From Heterotrichella gracilis (lineage: Eukaryota > Sar > Xanthophyceae > Tribonematales > Xanthonemataceae): 64,000 nucleotides of DNA. The DNA is taken from the NCBI GenBank assembly GCA_032358255.1, contig JAULBX010023185.1, forward strand, positions 1 to 64,000, in the 5' to 3' direction. A program made the translations under genes and the position numbers. Below the pieces are notes generated by a model. It saw only the letters and a program-made list of their open reading frames with translations, was not told the origin of the DNA and searched no databases. Positions 48,139-59,400 of this stretch are shown here, one piece after another; the first letter of the stretch is position 1; each line of letters opens with the position of its first letter.

Positions 48139-51100
48139 TCACCACCACCCCCGCTTCTTCCCCTCCTCCGGCGCATTGAACCCGTCGCTCCCCTTGACGC
48201 CCCCGCCGTGCTTCCCCCCCTTGTGCTTCCCTTTACCCTGCTTAGGGTTGTGCGAGTAGAGCTGCACGGGCTTGCCAGGTGTCAGCGCAGCAACCCCTGT
48301 TGCAGCTCCAGCACTGGCAACTTTGCTGGTGTCAGGCAAGCCCAGCGCCTTTTTGAACCGCGGCGTCTTGAACAGCACGGTTTGGAAGAGGGAGAACACG
48401 CTGGAGGTGACCCAGTACATGAAGACGCTCTGTGGGGGCCGGGGAGTAGAGTTTACACACTTCCTGGTTAGGGTTTAGGGTTTAGAAATCAGGGTTTGTG
48501 AGAGGGAGAACACGCTGGAGGTGACCCAGTACATGAAGACGCTCTGTGGCGGCAGGGGGGGTTAGGGTTTAGGGTTCAGGGCCAGTGGAGGTGGAGGGTA
48601 TGGGGTGTAGATTCTGCCGTTGGATTGTTTAGGTTTAGGGTACAGTGCGAGCCCCAGCCGCCAACCAAGTGCGCGTGAACGTGATTGACAACCAAACACT
48701 CAGGGTTGCAACTGCTGTTTCACTTTCTGCGCCCACCCAGCCCACTCACGTTTGGCATGTTGACTGTGAAAGGCAGCATGGCCACCCCAATGAAGCGCAT
48801 CATCCACTTCAGCCGGTTCATCACCTCGGGGGGCTGGCCCTGCCAGGAAGAAAAGGGGGTGGTTTTCAAGGATAAGGGTCAGGTGAGGGTGTAAACAGTG
48901 TGCAGGCAGCACAGTGGGGGCAGCTTATACCCGTAGGGATGTATGATTGCCCCTCCCCTTTGCAGTGTGCAGTCATGGTTTTCCCTGTGGCTTTGCATGG
49001 ACCATCAGGCAAGAGGTTCCGGTAATGCACTTCTAGGGTCCACGCGAGGACCATACATCAGCAAGACCGGACAGTGGGCAGGGTTATTGCAGGACCATTC
49101 TAGGGTTTCCATGCCAATTTTCCTTACTTGCTATGCGTTAATGCTATTGCCGCGCTTTCTGCGCAAACTGCGTTCACTTTTATTTCTTTCCTTTTATGCA
49201 TGGATCAAAACACTAGGCAGGGTTGTTGTAGGGTTGGTCTAGGGTTTCCTACCTGCATTCCATCCGCCGCACCCAGCTCCACCGTGAGGGGAAAGGTTGC
49301 TACCTAGGGTTTGCATGGACCCAACGCTAGGGTTTACGAAGGGTTTACATAGGGTTTCCTACCTGCATGCCATCCGCCGCACCCAGCTCCACCGTGAGCA
49401 GAAAGATCCTTGACACCAGTATGTGTGTTTAGGGTGTAGGGCTTATGGTCTAGGGTTATTTCTAGGGTTTCCTACCTGCATGCCATCCGCTGCACCCAGC
49501 TCCACCGTGAGTAGGAATATGCCTGATGCCAGTATGGGTGTGATGTAGTAGGGATCAGGGGCGGTGAGGTCGGTAAACCAGAGATTGCCACCTGTCACCA
49601 GGGAGGGGACCTGCAAGGGGGAGAAAAGTAGTGGGCTATGTGGTCTTTTTTTTTTACATTACCAATGTTACAACCGCTGATGTACATGGGGCGATGTAAT
49701 TGGTGATGATGTGAACAGGGTTATGAAATTCTTGGGTCAGGGGCGGCGAGGTCGGTGAAGTACGGGTGGCCACCTGTCACCAGGGAGGAGACCTGCAAGC
49801 GAAAAAGAGGGCATGGAAGACTGGGTAATTATGCACTTGGCAATAGCCAATCCCAAACACTGCTGCTGCGATCGAAACCCCCAAACCCTCAAACTTTGAG
49901 ACTATGGGAGGTACCACAAGAGAAAATGAGACATTCAGTGGTGCGTGTGGGATAACGAGTTGTTCATGCGAGGGCGCAACAGGCTGATGGCATGTGAGTG
50001 CAACGAGTCGCTGGGCTCAGAATATGGGTGGTGTATACTGTCCTCAAGGCTTTGTGTTGGTTAAACTCGCACTTCAGACGAACGAGACAAAAGCATCACC
50101 GCCCAGCGACACACGCCAGCGTGCACATGCGTGGTCCGAAACCCTAGGCTGCAAACCCTATGCACAGGTCTGCCCACCCTAATATGACCATTATATCAAT
50201 GGAAACTCTACCAAAGGTGTGATACGTATGATTGTATTAATAATGTATTACTAATATTATAATGTATTACTGATAAAATTATGTGAAATCTACCAGAGGT
50301 GTGAGCTGGTTGCAACCTACTTCTTCCACACCCTAAACCCTAAACCCTAAACCCTTCACGCTAGCTCCTAAACCCCCCTATTGCGGCCGCCACACCCCTC
50401 AGCACACCCTAAACATCAACCCTTAGCCTACCTTTGCGGCCGCCATGCCCCTGAGCACAGCGAAAAAAGTGATGAACCGCGGGGACGAATGGCAATCCCC
50501 ACCAGCTATTTTAGTGCAACCTACTTCTTCCAAACCTTGAACCCTAAAACCACAGACGCTCAACCTCGTGATGCACCCCATGCATAACCTAGGCCAGCTG
50601 CATCGACGCAAACCCTAACAAGAACCCTAGACCCTACCTTTGCAGCCGCCATGCCCCTGAGCACAGAGAAGAAAGTGATGAAGAGCGGGGCCTGGATGGC
50701 GATCCCCACCAGGGACTTGAGCGGGTTGCACTTGTACTTCTTCCACACATCGGCAAGCCGCTGCTGGTACTCGCTCACCGCGTTGGGGTTGCCTTGCTGC
50801 AAATTTGGAAACATAAAGTCTAAGATTTAAAGGTTTGGAAGGAAATGAATTTTTTTGCTGGTACTAGCTGACTTCGTTGGGGTTGCCTTGCTGCGGGTTC
50901 GTGAGGGAGGGAGATCGCATGTTAGGGTTGAGGTTAGGGTTTGGGTTAGGGTTGCCTTGCTGCCAGGTCGCGAGGAAGATCACTTGTCAGGGTTTAGATC
51001 AAGGCGGGAACAAACCTCGCGCCAGGGTTTGTGGGAAGGCAAGAACCAAGTTCTACGGTTTGTTGCAGGTCGGAGCGAGGGCGGTGGCAGAGTGAGTGTG

Positions 51101-52961
51101 TGTGTGTGTCTGTGTCATCACGTGGAGATGACCACCAGAGCCACCTTCCCACTCCCGCCTCACATTGCAAGACACCGCACTGCACATCACCGCAGCTAGG
51201 ACAACTATCACAATGCCGGGGGTGGTCCAGCTGGGATCATGCATTCCATTGTGTGCAGCTAGGATAATAAGATATAAGAGTAATAGTGGGTCCCGCCGCA
51301 TCTCAAAGAGACATGTGCAGCTAGGATTCCTGCCGCGGTGCTGGGGATAGTCCCAGGGAAAAGGGGTCCGGCTGGTATTATGTACTTCATTGTGTGCACC
51401 CACCGCTTGCTGGTCCTTCATCCACTCCACCAGTTGCTGCATCTCAGGCCGCGCTTGCTGCACACGCACAACCAGTCATTGCGTCAGCACCCGGCGCAGT
51501 TTTAGGGTTTAGGGTTTAGGGTTTGGCATCTCCGGCGCGCTTGCTGCAAACAGACCCCCCATTGCGTCAGCACCCGGCGCAGTTTTAAGGTTAGGGTTTG
51601 GCCTCTCAGGTCGTCCTTGCTGCAAACAGACCCCAGCCATTGCGTCAGCACCCGCACAAAATACGTAGGCGACTATACCATGGAATCAGCGTTGGGTGCA
51701 TGGTGGGTGCAGGTAAGGCACATATGCATGCCAACGCGCACCGCAATCACCGCATAAGCACTGGCGATTGGTTGTTGTTTCAAAGCATGGCGTTTGTGTG
51801 GATGATAGGCAGGGTGGTTAGACTGGCAATGCCACCGCACAAACAAAATTACTGCTCAATGACCAGCCCGCGGGAGATGATAAACGGATGCATGGCCAGT
51901 ATGTATGTGGTGGTGTGGTGGGTCGCACCATCATCCTGGCGGTGTTCCTCATCTGGTAGAACCGTCATCCTGGTGCAACCCTAAAACCTAGATCCTAAAT
52001 CCTAAACCGTGAGCATCTGGTCGCACCATCATCCTGGCGGTGTTCTTCATCTGGTAGTACCGTCATCCTGGTGCAACCCTAAAACCTACATCCTAAACCC
52101 TAAACATCTGGTCGCACCGTCATCCTGGCAGTGTTCTTCATCTGGTAGAACATGACTGGCAGCATAAGCGTCCGGATGCCGATGGTGGTCGCCACGATGG
52201 ACTGCCACCTGCACGGTTAAGGTTTAGGGTTAGATTAGGGTTTGCGCTGGGCTTACTGCATATAACCAGCTCAGCAAGTCAAATCTGATTGCTGTTTCCA
52301 CTGCTATACTGTCTTCTAGGTGCACACCAGAGTTGCACACAACCTAGGCTCCATATATGCCAAGTGGCTGTTGGAGTATACCCCGCCAATCTGCTGCTTG
52401 TCAGGGATGACCAGCAGATACCAAGGGGAAAATGCAGGTGCTGCCCTACCAGTCCAGGCCGCTGGCATTGTGCGCAGTCAGCAGCAGGTTGAACACCGCC
52501 TTGGTGGGCACCCACATGCCCTCGGCAACCGTCGCAAGCGCAGCAACCTCCGCCAGCCCCGCAGCCTCGATGAACACCGATGGGTCAATGTCCTGCATGC
52601 CGCCGCCCCCTTGTAGGAGCTCTGTGGTGCTGGGACTGGGATCGATCGCTGTCCCCGCCGGTTCAGCGTTGTCTAGGGACGCTGCCCCTGCCTCTGGGGG
52701 TTGTTGGTCTGGGTCTGGGGTGGGGTGCTTGATCCCAAACCACGTGAAGGTGCGGGGCTGGGCGCCCATGTGGGGGTCGTACCCGAAGCGCTCCGGGTGC
52801 CTGAAGCCGCATGCTGTGGAGGGGTTGCCTAGGCCGGAGGCCAGGGCTGACGAGAAGAGGCGTTGGGGTATGGCGAGGGTGGATGGGGCATCTTGCTTGC
52901 TAGATGCCAGCAGGAGATCCAGGCAGGTTTTGCCAGCTTTGGCAGTGCCTCGTCGTAACAT
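48139..52961 (-). CDS. OXA1: Oxa1/YidC/Alb3-family membrane insertase, mitochondrial type
   Basis: Seven exons: 52961-52450, 52208-52118, 51457-51404, 50796-50638, 49610-49476, 48839-48750, 48429-48139; 443 aa, in phase. It inserts membrane proteins from the matrix or stroma side. The N terminus (MLRRGTAKAGKTCLDLLLAS...RLFSSALASG) is basic, lacks early acidic residues and looks like a mitochondrial presequence, so Oxa1 is favoured over chloroplast Alb3. Core motifs: WWQSIVATTIGIRTLMLPV (first conserved span), MKNTARM, SEYQQRLADVWKKYKCNP, PLFITFFSVLRGMA, GGNLWFTDLTAPDPYYITP, GVAMLPFTVNMP, MYWVTSSVFSLFQTVLFK. The tail is Lys/Gly-rich (GKGKHKGGKHGGG), as in Oxa1 tails that bind ribosomes. All or nearly all introns carry exon echoes. 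Confidence 0.93.
48499..48551 (-). repeat. Exon echo (Oxa1 exon 7 start)
   Basis: Near-exact copy of acceptor plus about 40 bases of exon 7 (true 48387-48440), followed by TTTAGGG motifs. Confidence 0.93.
49252..49421 (-). repeat. Two exon echoes (Oxa1 exon 5 end)
   Basis: Copies of the exon 5 end with donor (TACCTGCATGCCATCCGC...CACCGTGAG) at about 49252-49297 and 49365-49421; true copy 49473-49530. TAGGGTTT motifs separate them. Confidence 0.93.
49740..49796 (-). repeat. Exon echo (Oxa1 exon 5 start)
   Basis: Copy of the first about 55 bases of exon 5 with its acceptor (true 49560-49616), so this one exon is echoed on both sides. Confidence 0.92.
50007..50110 (+). mobile_element. MITE-like element, copy 1
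   Basis: 104 bp bounded by perfect 10-bp inverted repeats GTCGCTGGGC / GCCCAGCGAC. The same element lies inverted at 55261-55364 with only a few differences. No coding capacity. It sits in an Oxa1 intron. A target-site duplication is not evident. Confidence 0.82.
50330..50355. repeat. (CCCTAAA)n telomere-like tract
   Basis: Nearly four CCCTAAA units in an Oxa1 intron, next to the exon 4 echoes. Confidence 0.9.
50386..50541 (-). repeat. Exon echoes (Oxa1 exon 4 end)
   Basis: A long degraded copy of the exon 4 3' half (about 50431-50541; true copy 50634-50740) and a shorter remnant at 50386-50410. A CCCTAAA tract (50330-50355) borders them. Confidence 0.88.
50863..50969 (-). repeat. Two exon echoes (Oxa1 exon 4 start)
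   Basis: Copies of the exon 4 acceptor region (GTTGGGGTTGCCTTGCTGC, true 50782-50800) at about 50863-50899 and 50946-50969. Confidence 0.85.
51501..51625 (-). repeat. TTTAGGG tract and two echoes (Oxa1 exon 3 start)
   Basis: A TTTAGGG tract (51501-51525) is followed by two copies of the exon 3 acceptor segment (CTC-GG-CG-GCTTGCTGCA; true 51443-51462) at about 51527-51552 and 51601-51625. Confidence 0.87.
51927..52079 (-). repeat. Two exon echoes (Oxa1 exon 2 end)
   Basis: Copies of the exon 2 end with donor (GGTCGCACC-TCATCCTGGC-GTGTTC; true 52110-52160) at about 51927-51983 and 52018-52079, each followed by CCTAAA-type motifs. Confidence 0.92.
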
Positions 52962-53457
52962 TTTTGCGTTGCCCGACAGGCTATAGCATGTGTACTATGG
53001 TGTGGGCGCCCCTGCTTAGATGGCTAGCATACGCAGCAGCGTTTGAACAGCATGTTGATGGTGGTGAGTCACTGGGGCACAAGTGCTCAACACGTATTCG
53101 TTCAACAGACGTCGCGGGGTTTGTAGTAATACTTGGACGATCAACGTACTAGCTTTCCAGCAATGTGTTGCGTTGGCCCAAGTCTAGGCTTTGTATCAAA
53201 GCTATCCTCAAGAGAATACGCCTGTGGCCTTTCCCCGCCCTGCCTGCCATTGAATGGCACTGCAATATAAACTCTCGCCGCCACGGTTTGTTGCCACTTT
53301 AAGCCTGAGACACCGGCTACACTTTCACGCTGCCCAAAACCAACCAGCAAAGGTTGATATTTTGCTACGTACAGAAGGAAGAACCCTTACATCGCACCGC
53401 ATCTGCGCCACCCCGTGCGCCACCTCTTACACGACCCCTTAGTCGCACGCAGCAGCC
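52962..53457. promoter_or_regulatory. Shared divergent promoter spacer (Oxa1 / Pescadillo)
   Basis: 496 bp between the Oxa1 start (minus) and the Pescadillo start (plus). Both promoters and 5' UTRs must lie here. No motif was identified. Confidence 0.6.
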
Positions 53458-56400
53458 ATGGGCCGACGAAAAAAGAAGGTAAACCTACGCAGATGTAACC
53501 GACAGGCGCACGCGTTGCGCTCGCGCGCCAGCTGGTGCACCAGTTCGCCTGGCCGCCACCTCGGCTGCATATGCATGCATTGTGTTTTGCATGCATCTGT
53601 CGGTGGCTGGTGCCGGCACACGCCCTGAACCACGTCAAACCGCAGCGACAACTTTAAACAAAACCACACCATTTTTATCCCTAGCATAGCTTTGCTGGTG
53701 TGTGTTTAGCACTGGGTCGTGGCCAGGGCTAAGACATGCGTTCGCCGCCGGATGCAGGGGACCGAGGGAAATGCCGCGCAGTACTTCACCAGAAACCAAG
53801 CCCTCAAGAAGCTTCAGCTCAAGCTATCGCAGTTCAGGTTCGGCCCTCTCTTCCCCCGCGCCTGCACCCCCTCCTCTCGCATCCCCACCCATTCCCCCAT
53901 TGCTCGCCATGCGCCCTTGTGACATTGGTCCAAGCCTGTTAGGCGACTGACCATCCCAAAACCCAAACCGTACACTTACCCTGTCCCCAAACCCTAACTC
54001 TGTCCCTGTTGCTGCAGGCGGCTGACCATTTTGAAGGGCATCCACCCCCGTGAGCCCAAGAAGAAGGTGCACGGGCAAAACAAGACCTACTACCACGTCA
54101 AGGACATCAACTTTCTGCTGCACGAGCCGCTGCTGAATAAGTTCAGGTGAGGCACCCAAACCCTAAACCCTAACCCTAAACTCTTAGCTGCACGAGCCGC
54201 TGCTGAGCAAGTTTATGTAGGCATCCAAATCCCACCACCACCACCAATGCCGTCGCCGCCACCACCACCGCCACCAAAACCACTGCCTTTACTAGCACAG
54301 CCACTGCCAGCAATCCCATTGCCGCTGTCACCACCACGACCACCGCTGGTTGCAATCTGCTCTGAGTATCCCTCCCTACTTGTAAGCCCCCAACTGCCAG
54401 CTCCCTTCCCTAGTTGTGGGCCATATCCACCGGCACCTGTGCATACAATTACCCTATTGACCAGCTGTGACAAGACCCCTAGACGCCACACCCTAATAAG
54501 GCCGCACACTCCCTGCGGGAGCTGACCTGCTGTAGGCAAAGAAGCATTCAGAACCCTGAACCTAACTCTACCCCGTAACCCTTCCCCTGCAGGGAGCTGA
54601 GCTCGTATGACAAGAAGATTCGGAAGGCGCACGCCAAGAAGAACGAAGACCTGGCCAGGAGGCTGGTGGAGCGCAAGCCAACATACAGACTGGACCACCT
54701 GGTCAGGGAACGGTAGGGCTTTTGCTAGGGTTATTGCTAGGGTTTGATATCAAGGTTTACGCAAGCCATCATACATGTAGGCTGGAACACCTGGTGAGGG
54801 CTTCCATGAGGGTTCTTGTACCAGAGTTTTGTGGCAAGGTCCTATTAGGCTTGCCCATCTGGGCAGGGCACGGTGGGTTCCTTGTTAGGGTCTTTTGTGT
54901 CAGTGTGCTTCACTGCAAATTGCACTCTTGTGTGGCTCCTGTCCTGTGATGGCAAACACATATATACGCTATGCTCAATTCCAACATGTGGATGACTTAT
55001 TACCGCCCCAACGGGGCCTGAGGGCAGGGCAAGCCGTGCACCAGCCATTACTTGCATCATTAGGGTACACTTTTGACCCATTTAGGGTATGCACAACGGT
55101 TGTTTAGGGTTTGTACCTAGGGTTTTGCACCAAAATGGGGCCTGAGGGCAGGGCAAGCCGTGCACAAGCCACTTCCTGCTGCACAACTCGGTCAATTACC
55201 CTAGTAGGGTTTGCAGATTTGTTGTTTAGGGTATGTAACTTAGGGTTTGCATGCGCATGTGTCGCTGGGCGGTGATGCTTTTGTCTCGTTCGTCTGAATG
55301 GCGAGTTTAACCAACATAAAGCCTTGAGGACAGTATACACCACCCATATTCTGAGCCCAGCGACGCGTCACACACACACACACACACACACAGTTTTGGA
55401 TGCGACACGTCGACTTACCCATCATACTGTAACCCATCATGTCACGAACCATTATTCGGCTAGAAGAACCTTCTGCACTCAAGAATCAAATCCCACTCTC
55501 ACACCCACCCAAAGTCCCCCTTAACATTTTTTCATTTTTACCTTGCCCCCCTCTCCTCCTCTGTAGGTATCCCTCCTTTGTGGATGCCCTTCGGGACCTG
55601 GATGACCCCCTCACCATGATCCACCTGTTTTCCACCCTGCCAGCGGAGTCGGCGCTGGGGATCCCCACCGCGCTGGTCAATGCAGCAAAACGGCTGTCTC
55701 TGGAGTGGCAGGTGAGGAGGGAGCTGTTATCGGCTGCACTTTAGCAGGAAGTGCTGTTGTTGGATGACTGACATGCGCTGTTTAGGGTTTAGGGATTAGG
55801 GTTTAGCGTTCCAGCAGTACAGCTGTAGCGGAGTACCAGATTTCTGGCTTTCCACGGTAGTACCTGGTATTATACTTTGGCTGGAAAAGCAGTCAGCAAT
55901 GCACAGGCGCGCCAAGCAGTTCCATTCAAATTCCCAAACCCTAAGCGCTAGCGCCTGCAAGTCCAGGCCATGCAGCCACCTCCCCATTCCCCCCCCGCTG
56001 ACCCCCTCCACCCGCCCCCGCCCCCTGCAGGCCTACATCGTGCGCACCCACGCGCTGCGCAAGGTGTTTGTGTCTGTCAAGGGGTTCTACTACCAGGCGG
56101 AGGTGCAGGGGCAGGTGGTGACGTGGCTGGTGCCCCACCAACTGGCGCAGGTCTTGCCGCAGGTGAGGCAGGGAGGCTTAGGGTTTAGGGTTTAGGGTTT
56201 TGGTATGTACACTTGACCAGCCTATAATTGGAGTCCGATGGTTGTGTACTGCCTGAATGGTTCACTCATGGTCTAATGGGGGTTTTGATGATGGTGTCTA
56301 CAGTTTAAGGCTGATCACGTGCTGATCCACATTGCTGGCGCGATGGGATTCCTTCTCCCTCCTTCAGGGACCAGCTCCATCCCTACATATACATCAAAAG

Positions 56401-59400
56401 TTGTAATCCGGTCAAAGCAGAAACACTATTCAGTATGACTAACGGTAGCACGGAGCAGTTTGGGAGACTCACGCATCATGAAATTTTTTGCATCTTGGAG
56501 TTCTGGGAGTTGAATGACCTCGGGTCCATGGGTGTGAAGTTTGAGGTAGTCTTGGATAGATTTGGCGGCGTTGTCGATGGCCTTTGGATAATTAATTTCA
56601 TAACAATCGTGCAACCAGTAGGAAACATCTCTTTCATACTTTTATCATTGCAAATCAAGACCATTCTTCCCACCCCTCCTGATCCCATACCCTTGCCTGC
56701 AGGACGTGGACTACAAGGTCAAGGTCACCTCCTCCACATTTCCATTCTCACACCCATAATTAACCCCATTCCGCCCCCTTGCAGGATGTGGACTACAAGG
56801 TCATGGTCACCTTCCTTGAGTTCTACAACACCCTGCTCCAGTTTGTGCTGTTCAAGCTGTACCACGCGCTGGGGGTGCGGTACCCTCCTAGGGTCGACGA
56901 CAGGCTGGAGAAGGCAGCGCATGGCTTGGCTGCGGTGATGGAGGACCTGGCGGGTGGGGTGGGGGGTGCGGATGTGGGCGCGGCTGCTCTTCCGGCGCCA
57001 GAGGAGGTGGGTGGTGGGATGTGGTGGTGAGGGCCTTTTACAAGGGGAAGTGAGGGGCTGAGGTGGGGCGGAGAGGGACTCGCTGAATGTGTGTTGGGAG
57101 CTGGGGTATTGCAAAGAGTAGTACTGTACCAGGTGTTGCAAAGAATAGTAAGGTATGTATAAGATGCCATCTGGTGGCGCTTGTAGCCAGCACAACTAAA
57201 GAGAACGCCTTCCACTCCAGGAACTAAATGTGTAATGTTGCTTGCAGGCACCTGCAGCAGCGGTGGCTCAGCAAGGGGTGGAGGCGGTGGAGGATGACGG
57301 GGAGGCGCCCATCGTGGACCACTTCCGGGACAGCGACAGTGAGAGCGGGGATGAGCTGGGGATTGATTCTGGGGATGAGGTGCGCGGGCGTTGATATCGT
57401 CTTTTGCTGCTCCCTTCACAAGTTGCATTGTAGTGCTACTAGTGGAGGCATTCCACTTGGGGTGTGCACAGAAATGGTAACTGCTATCGTTCTTTGAGGC
57501 AGGCTGTGCCAATGCCTAGTCATGGTGCATGCATCGCTACGCATGTATCGCAGGCCCTGTGGTGATTGGTGCTTATGCATTGGTACTATGCCTGTATGCT
57601 GCGGTGGTTAGGGTTAGGGTTTAGGGTTTATTGGAGCTGCTCGTGCTGGTGGTGATGATGTACCAAGAACCATCAAATAAACCACTGACGGCCCACCGGC
57701 CTGTGTTGATTCAACTTTCAGCCTTGTCTGAGCCACACGGCAGCTCCGTTCACAAGGGTTTGGGTTAAGGGTTTCCCTAGGGTTTGGTTAGGGTCTCTGG
57801 CACCACCACTGTGTTTCGCTTTGCCAGGCACAAGCATCTACACGCACCAACATATGCATCAACATTGACGACCATTCACCAAAACTCTAGCACAACAACC
57901 TCACCGAGCCCAGGAAACGCAAACCACACCCCGAGTAGAAAAAACCTAAGCACAAACGCCCCCACCCCCCATCCCCGCAGAGCGACAGCGGGGACGATGC
58001 TGACCACGCCCCCACCACCACCACCACCACAGCCCCCGAGGACATGCAGGTGGTGAGCGTCCCGCGGGGCGCCCACCAAACCAGCGACCCCGGCAACGAG
58101 CCCGGGCCCTCGGTAGCCGGGGGCGCCATCGGCGTGGATCCGGACGACGAGGCCGCGGTGTGCGCAACCCTATTCAAGGGTTTTGTGTTCTTTTTGGGAA
58201 GGGAGGTCCCAAGGGAGGTGCTGCTTCTGGTGGTGAAGGCCTTTGGTGGGGTGGCTGCGTGGGGGGGGGAGGGGTCGCCGCACCAGGAGCACGACGAGGC
58301 GATCACGCACCAGGTACGGGTTTGGATTAGGGTTTGGGGTAGGGTTCTGGTTATAGGTGTTCATGTCAGGAGCACGACGAGGCCATCACACCCAGAGATG
58401 GGTGTGATGTGTCCATTTCCTTAAGAGCTCAGAAGAAGTCAACTTTACCCAGCATCACTCAAACACACTACCGCTCCTGTACTTCACGTAGCCTTCATTA
58501 GGCCACTTTTCTCCAGGTCATATTCCGTCATCCTGGATTCCTCCCCCCCGCCCGGCCCTGACCCCCTCCCGCAAATTCCCTGCAGATTGTGGACCGACCC
58601 ACCCAGGGGCACAAATTCCTGTCGAGGCAATATGTGCAGCCCCAATGGGTCCTGGACAGCGCAAATTTCAGAGTCCTGGCAAATGCGGATTTGTACCAGC
58701 CGGGGGCCCAGCCGCCCCCGCATTTGTCCCCCTTTGTGCAAGCCGAGGAGGAGGGGTATGAGCCTGACTACATGAAGACTCTGAAGCAGCTGCAGGTAAG
58801 GGTTTAGGGTTTGGGGAAGGGTTTAGGGTTTGGGCTATGAGCCTGACTACTTGAAAATCCTAAAGCAGCTGCTGGTAAGGGCTCTGTAACCTGGGCGATG
58901 ACTTGTGGGAGGTTCAGCATACATTGTGTGTGGTGGTGTATGCGGTCGCTGTGTGTGTGGGGCAGATCCCCTTCAGCTGCTGCTGGGAAAAAGTCCCCCA
59001 AAAAATATAGGACTCAGGAGCATAATCAGCAGCAAACCCTCGAGCTTCAAAACCATGATGTATCTGTAATTACCCTCCCTAGGAGGCCGCAGCAGCTGTG
59101 AGCACCGGTATTCTTTTGTACACATTATAGTATTAAATATGTAAGTAAGTAAGTAAGTATTTGCTTTCCAGCTTTGAAAGCCAGGTTAGCATGTCTGGGT
59201 ATGCCTCACCCCAGTCCTAGAGCCAAGGCTTAACTGACACTGTTTCCAGTGTGGCAGATGGTGGCCAACCAGTCGTGCCGCTTACCGCACTTGCGTGCTC
59301 CCCATTTTATCCCGTCGCAAAGTTCAGGGACATTAATTAAATATGTCATTTTTATTTAGTTAATATTTCTTATTACCCTCCCCTTGTAGGAGGCTGCAGC

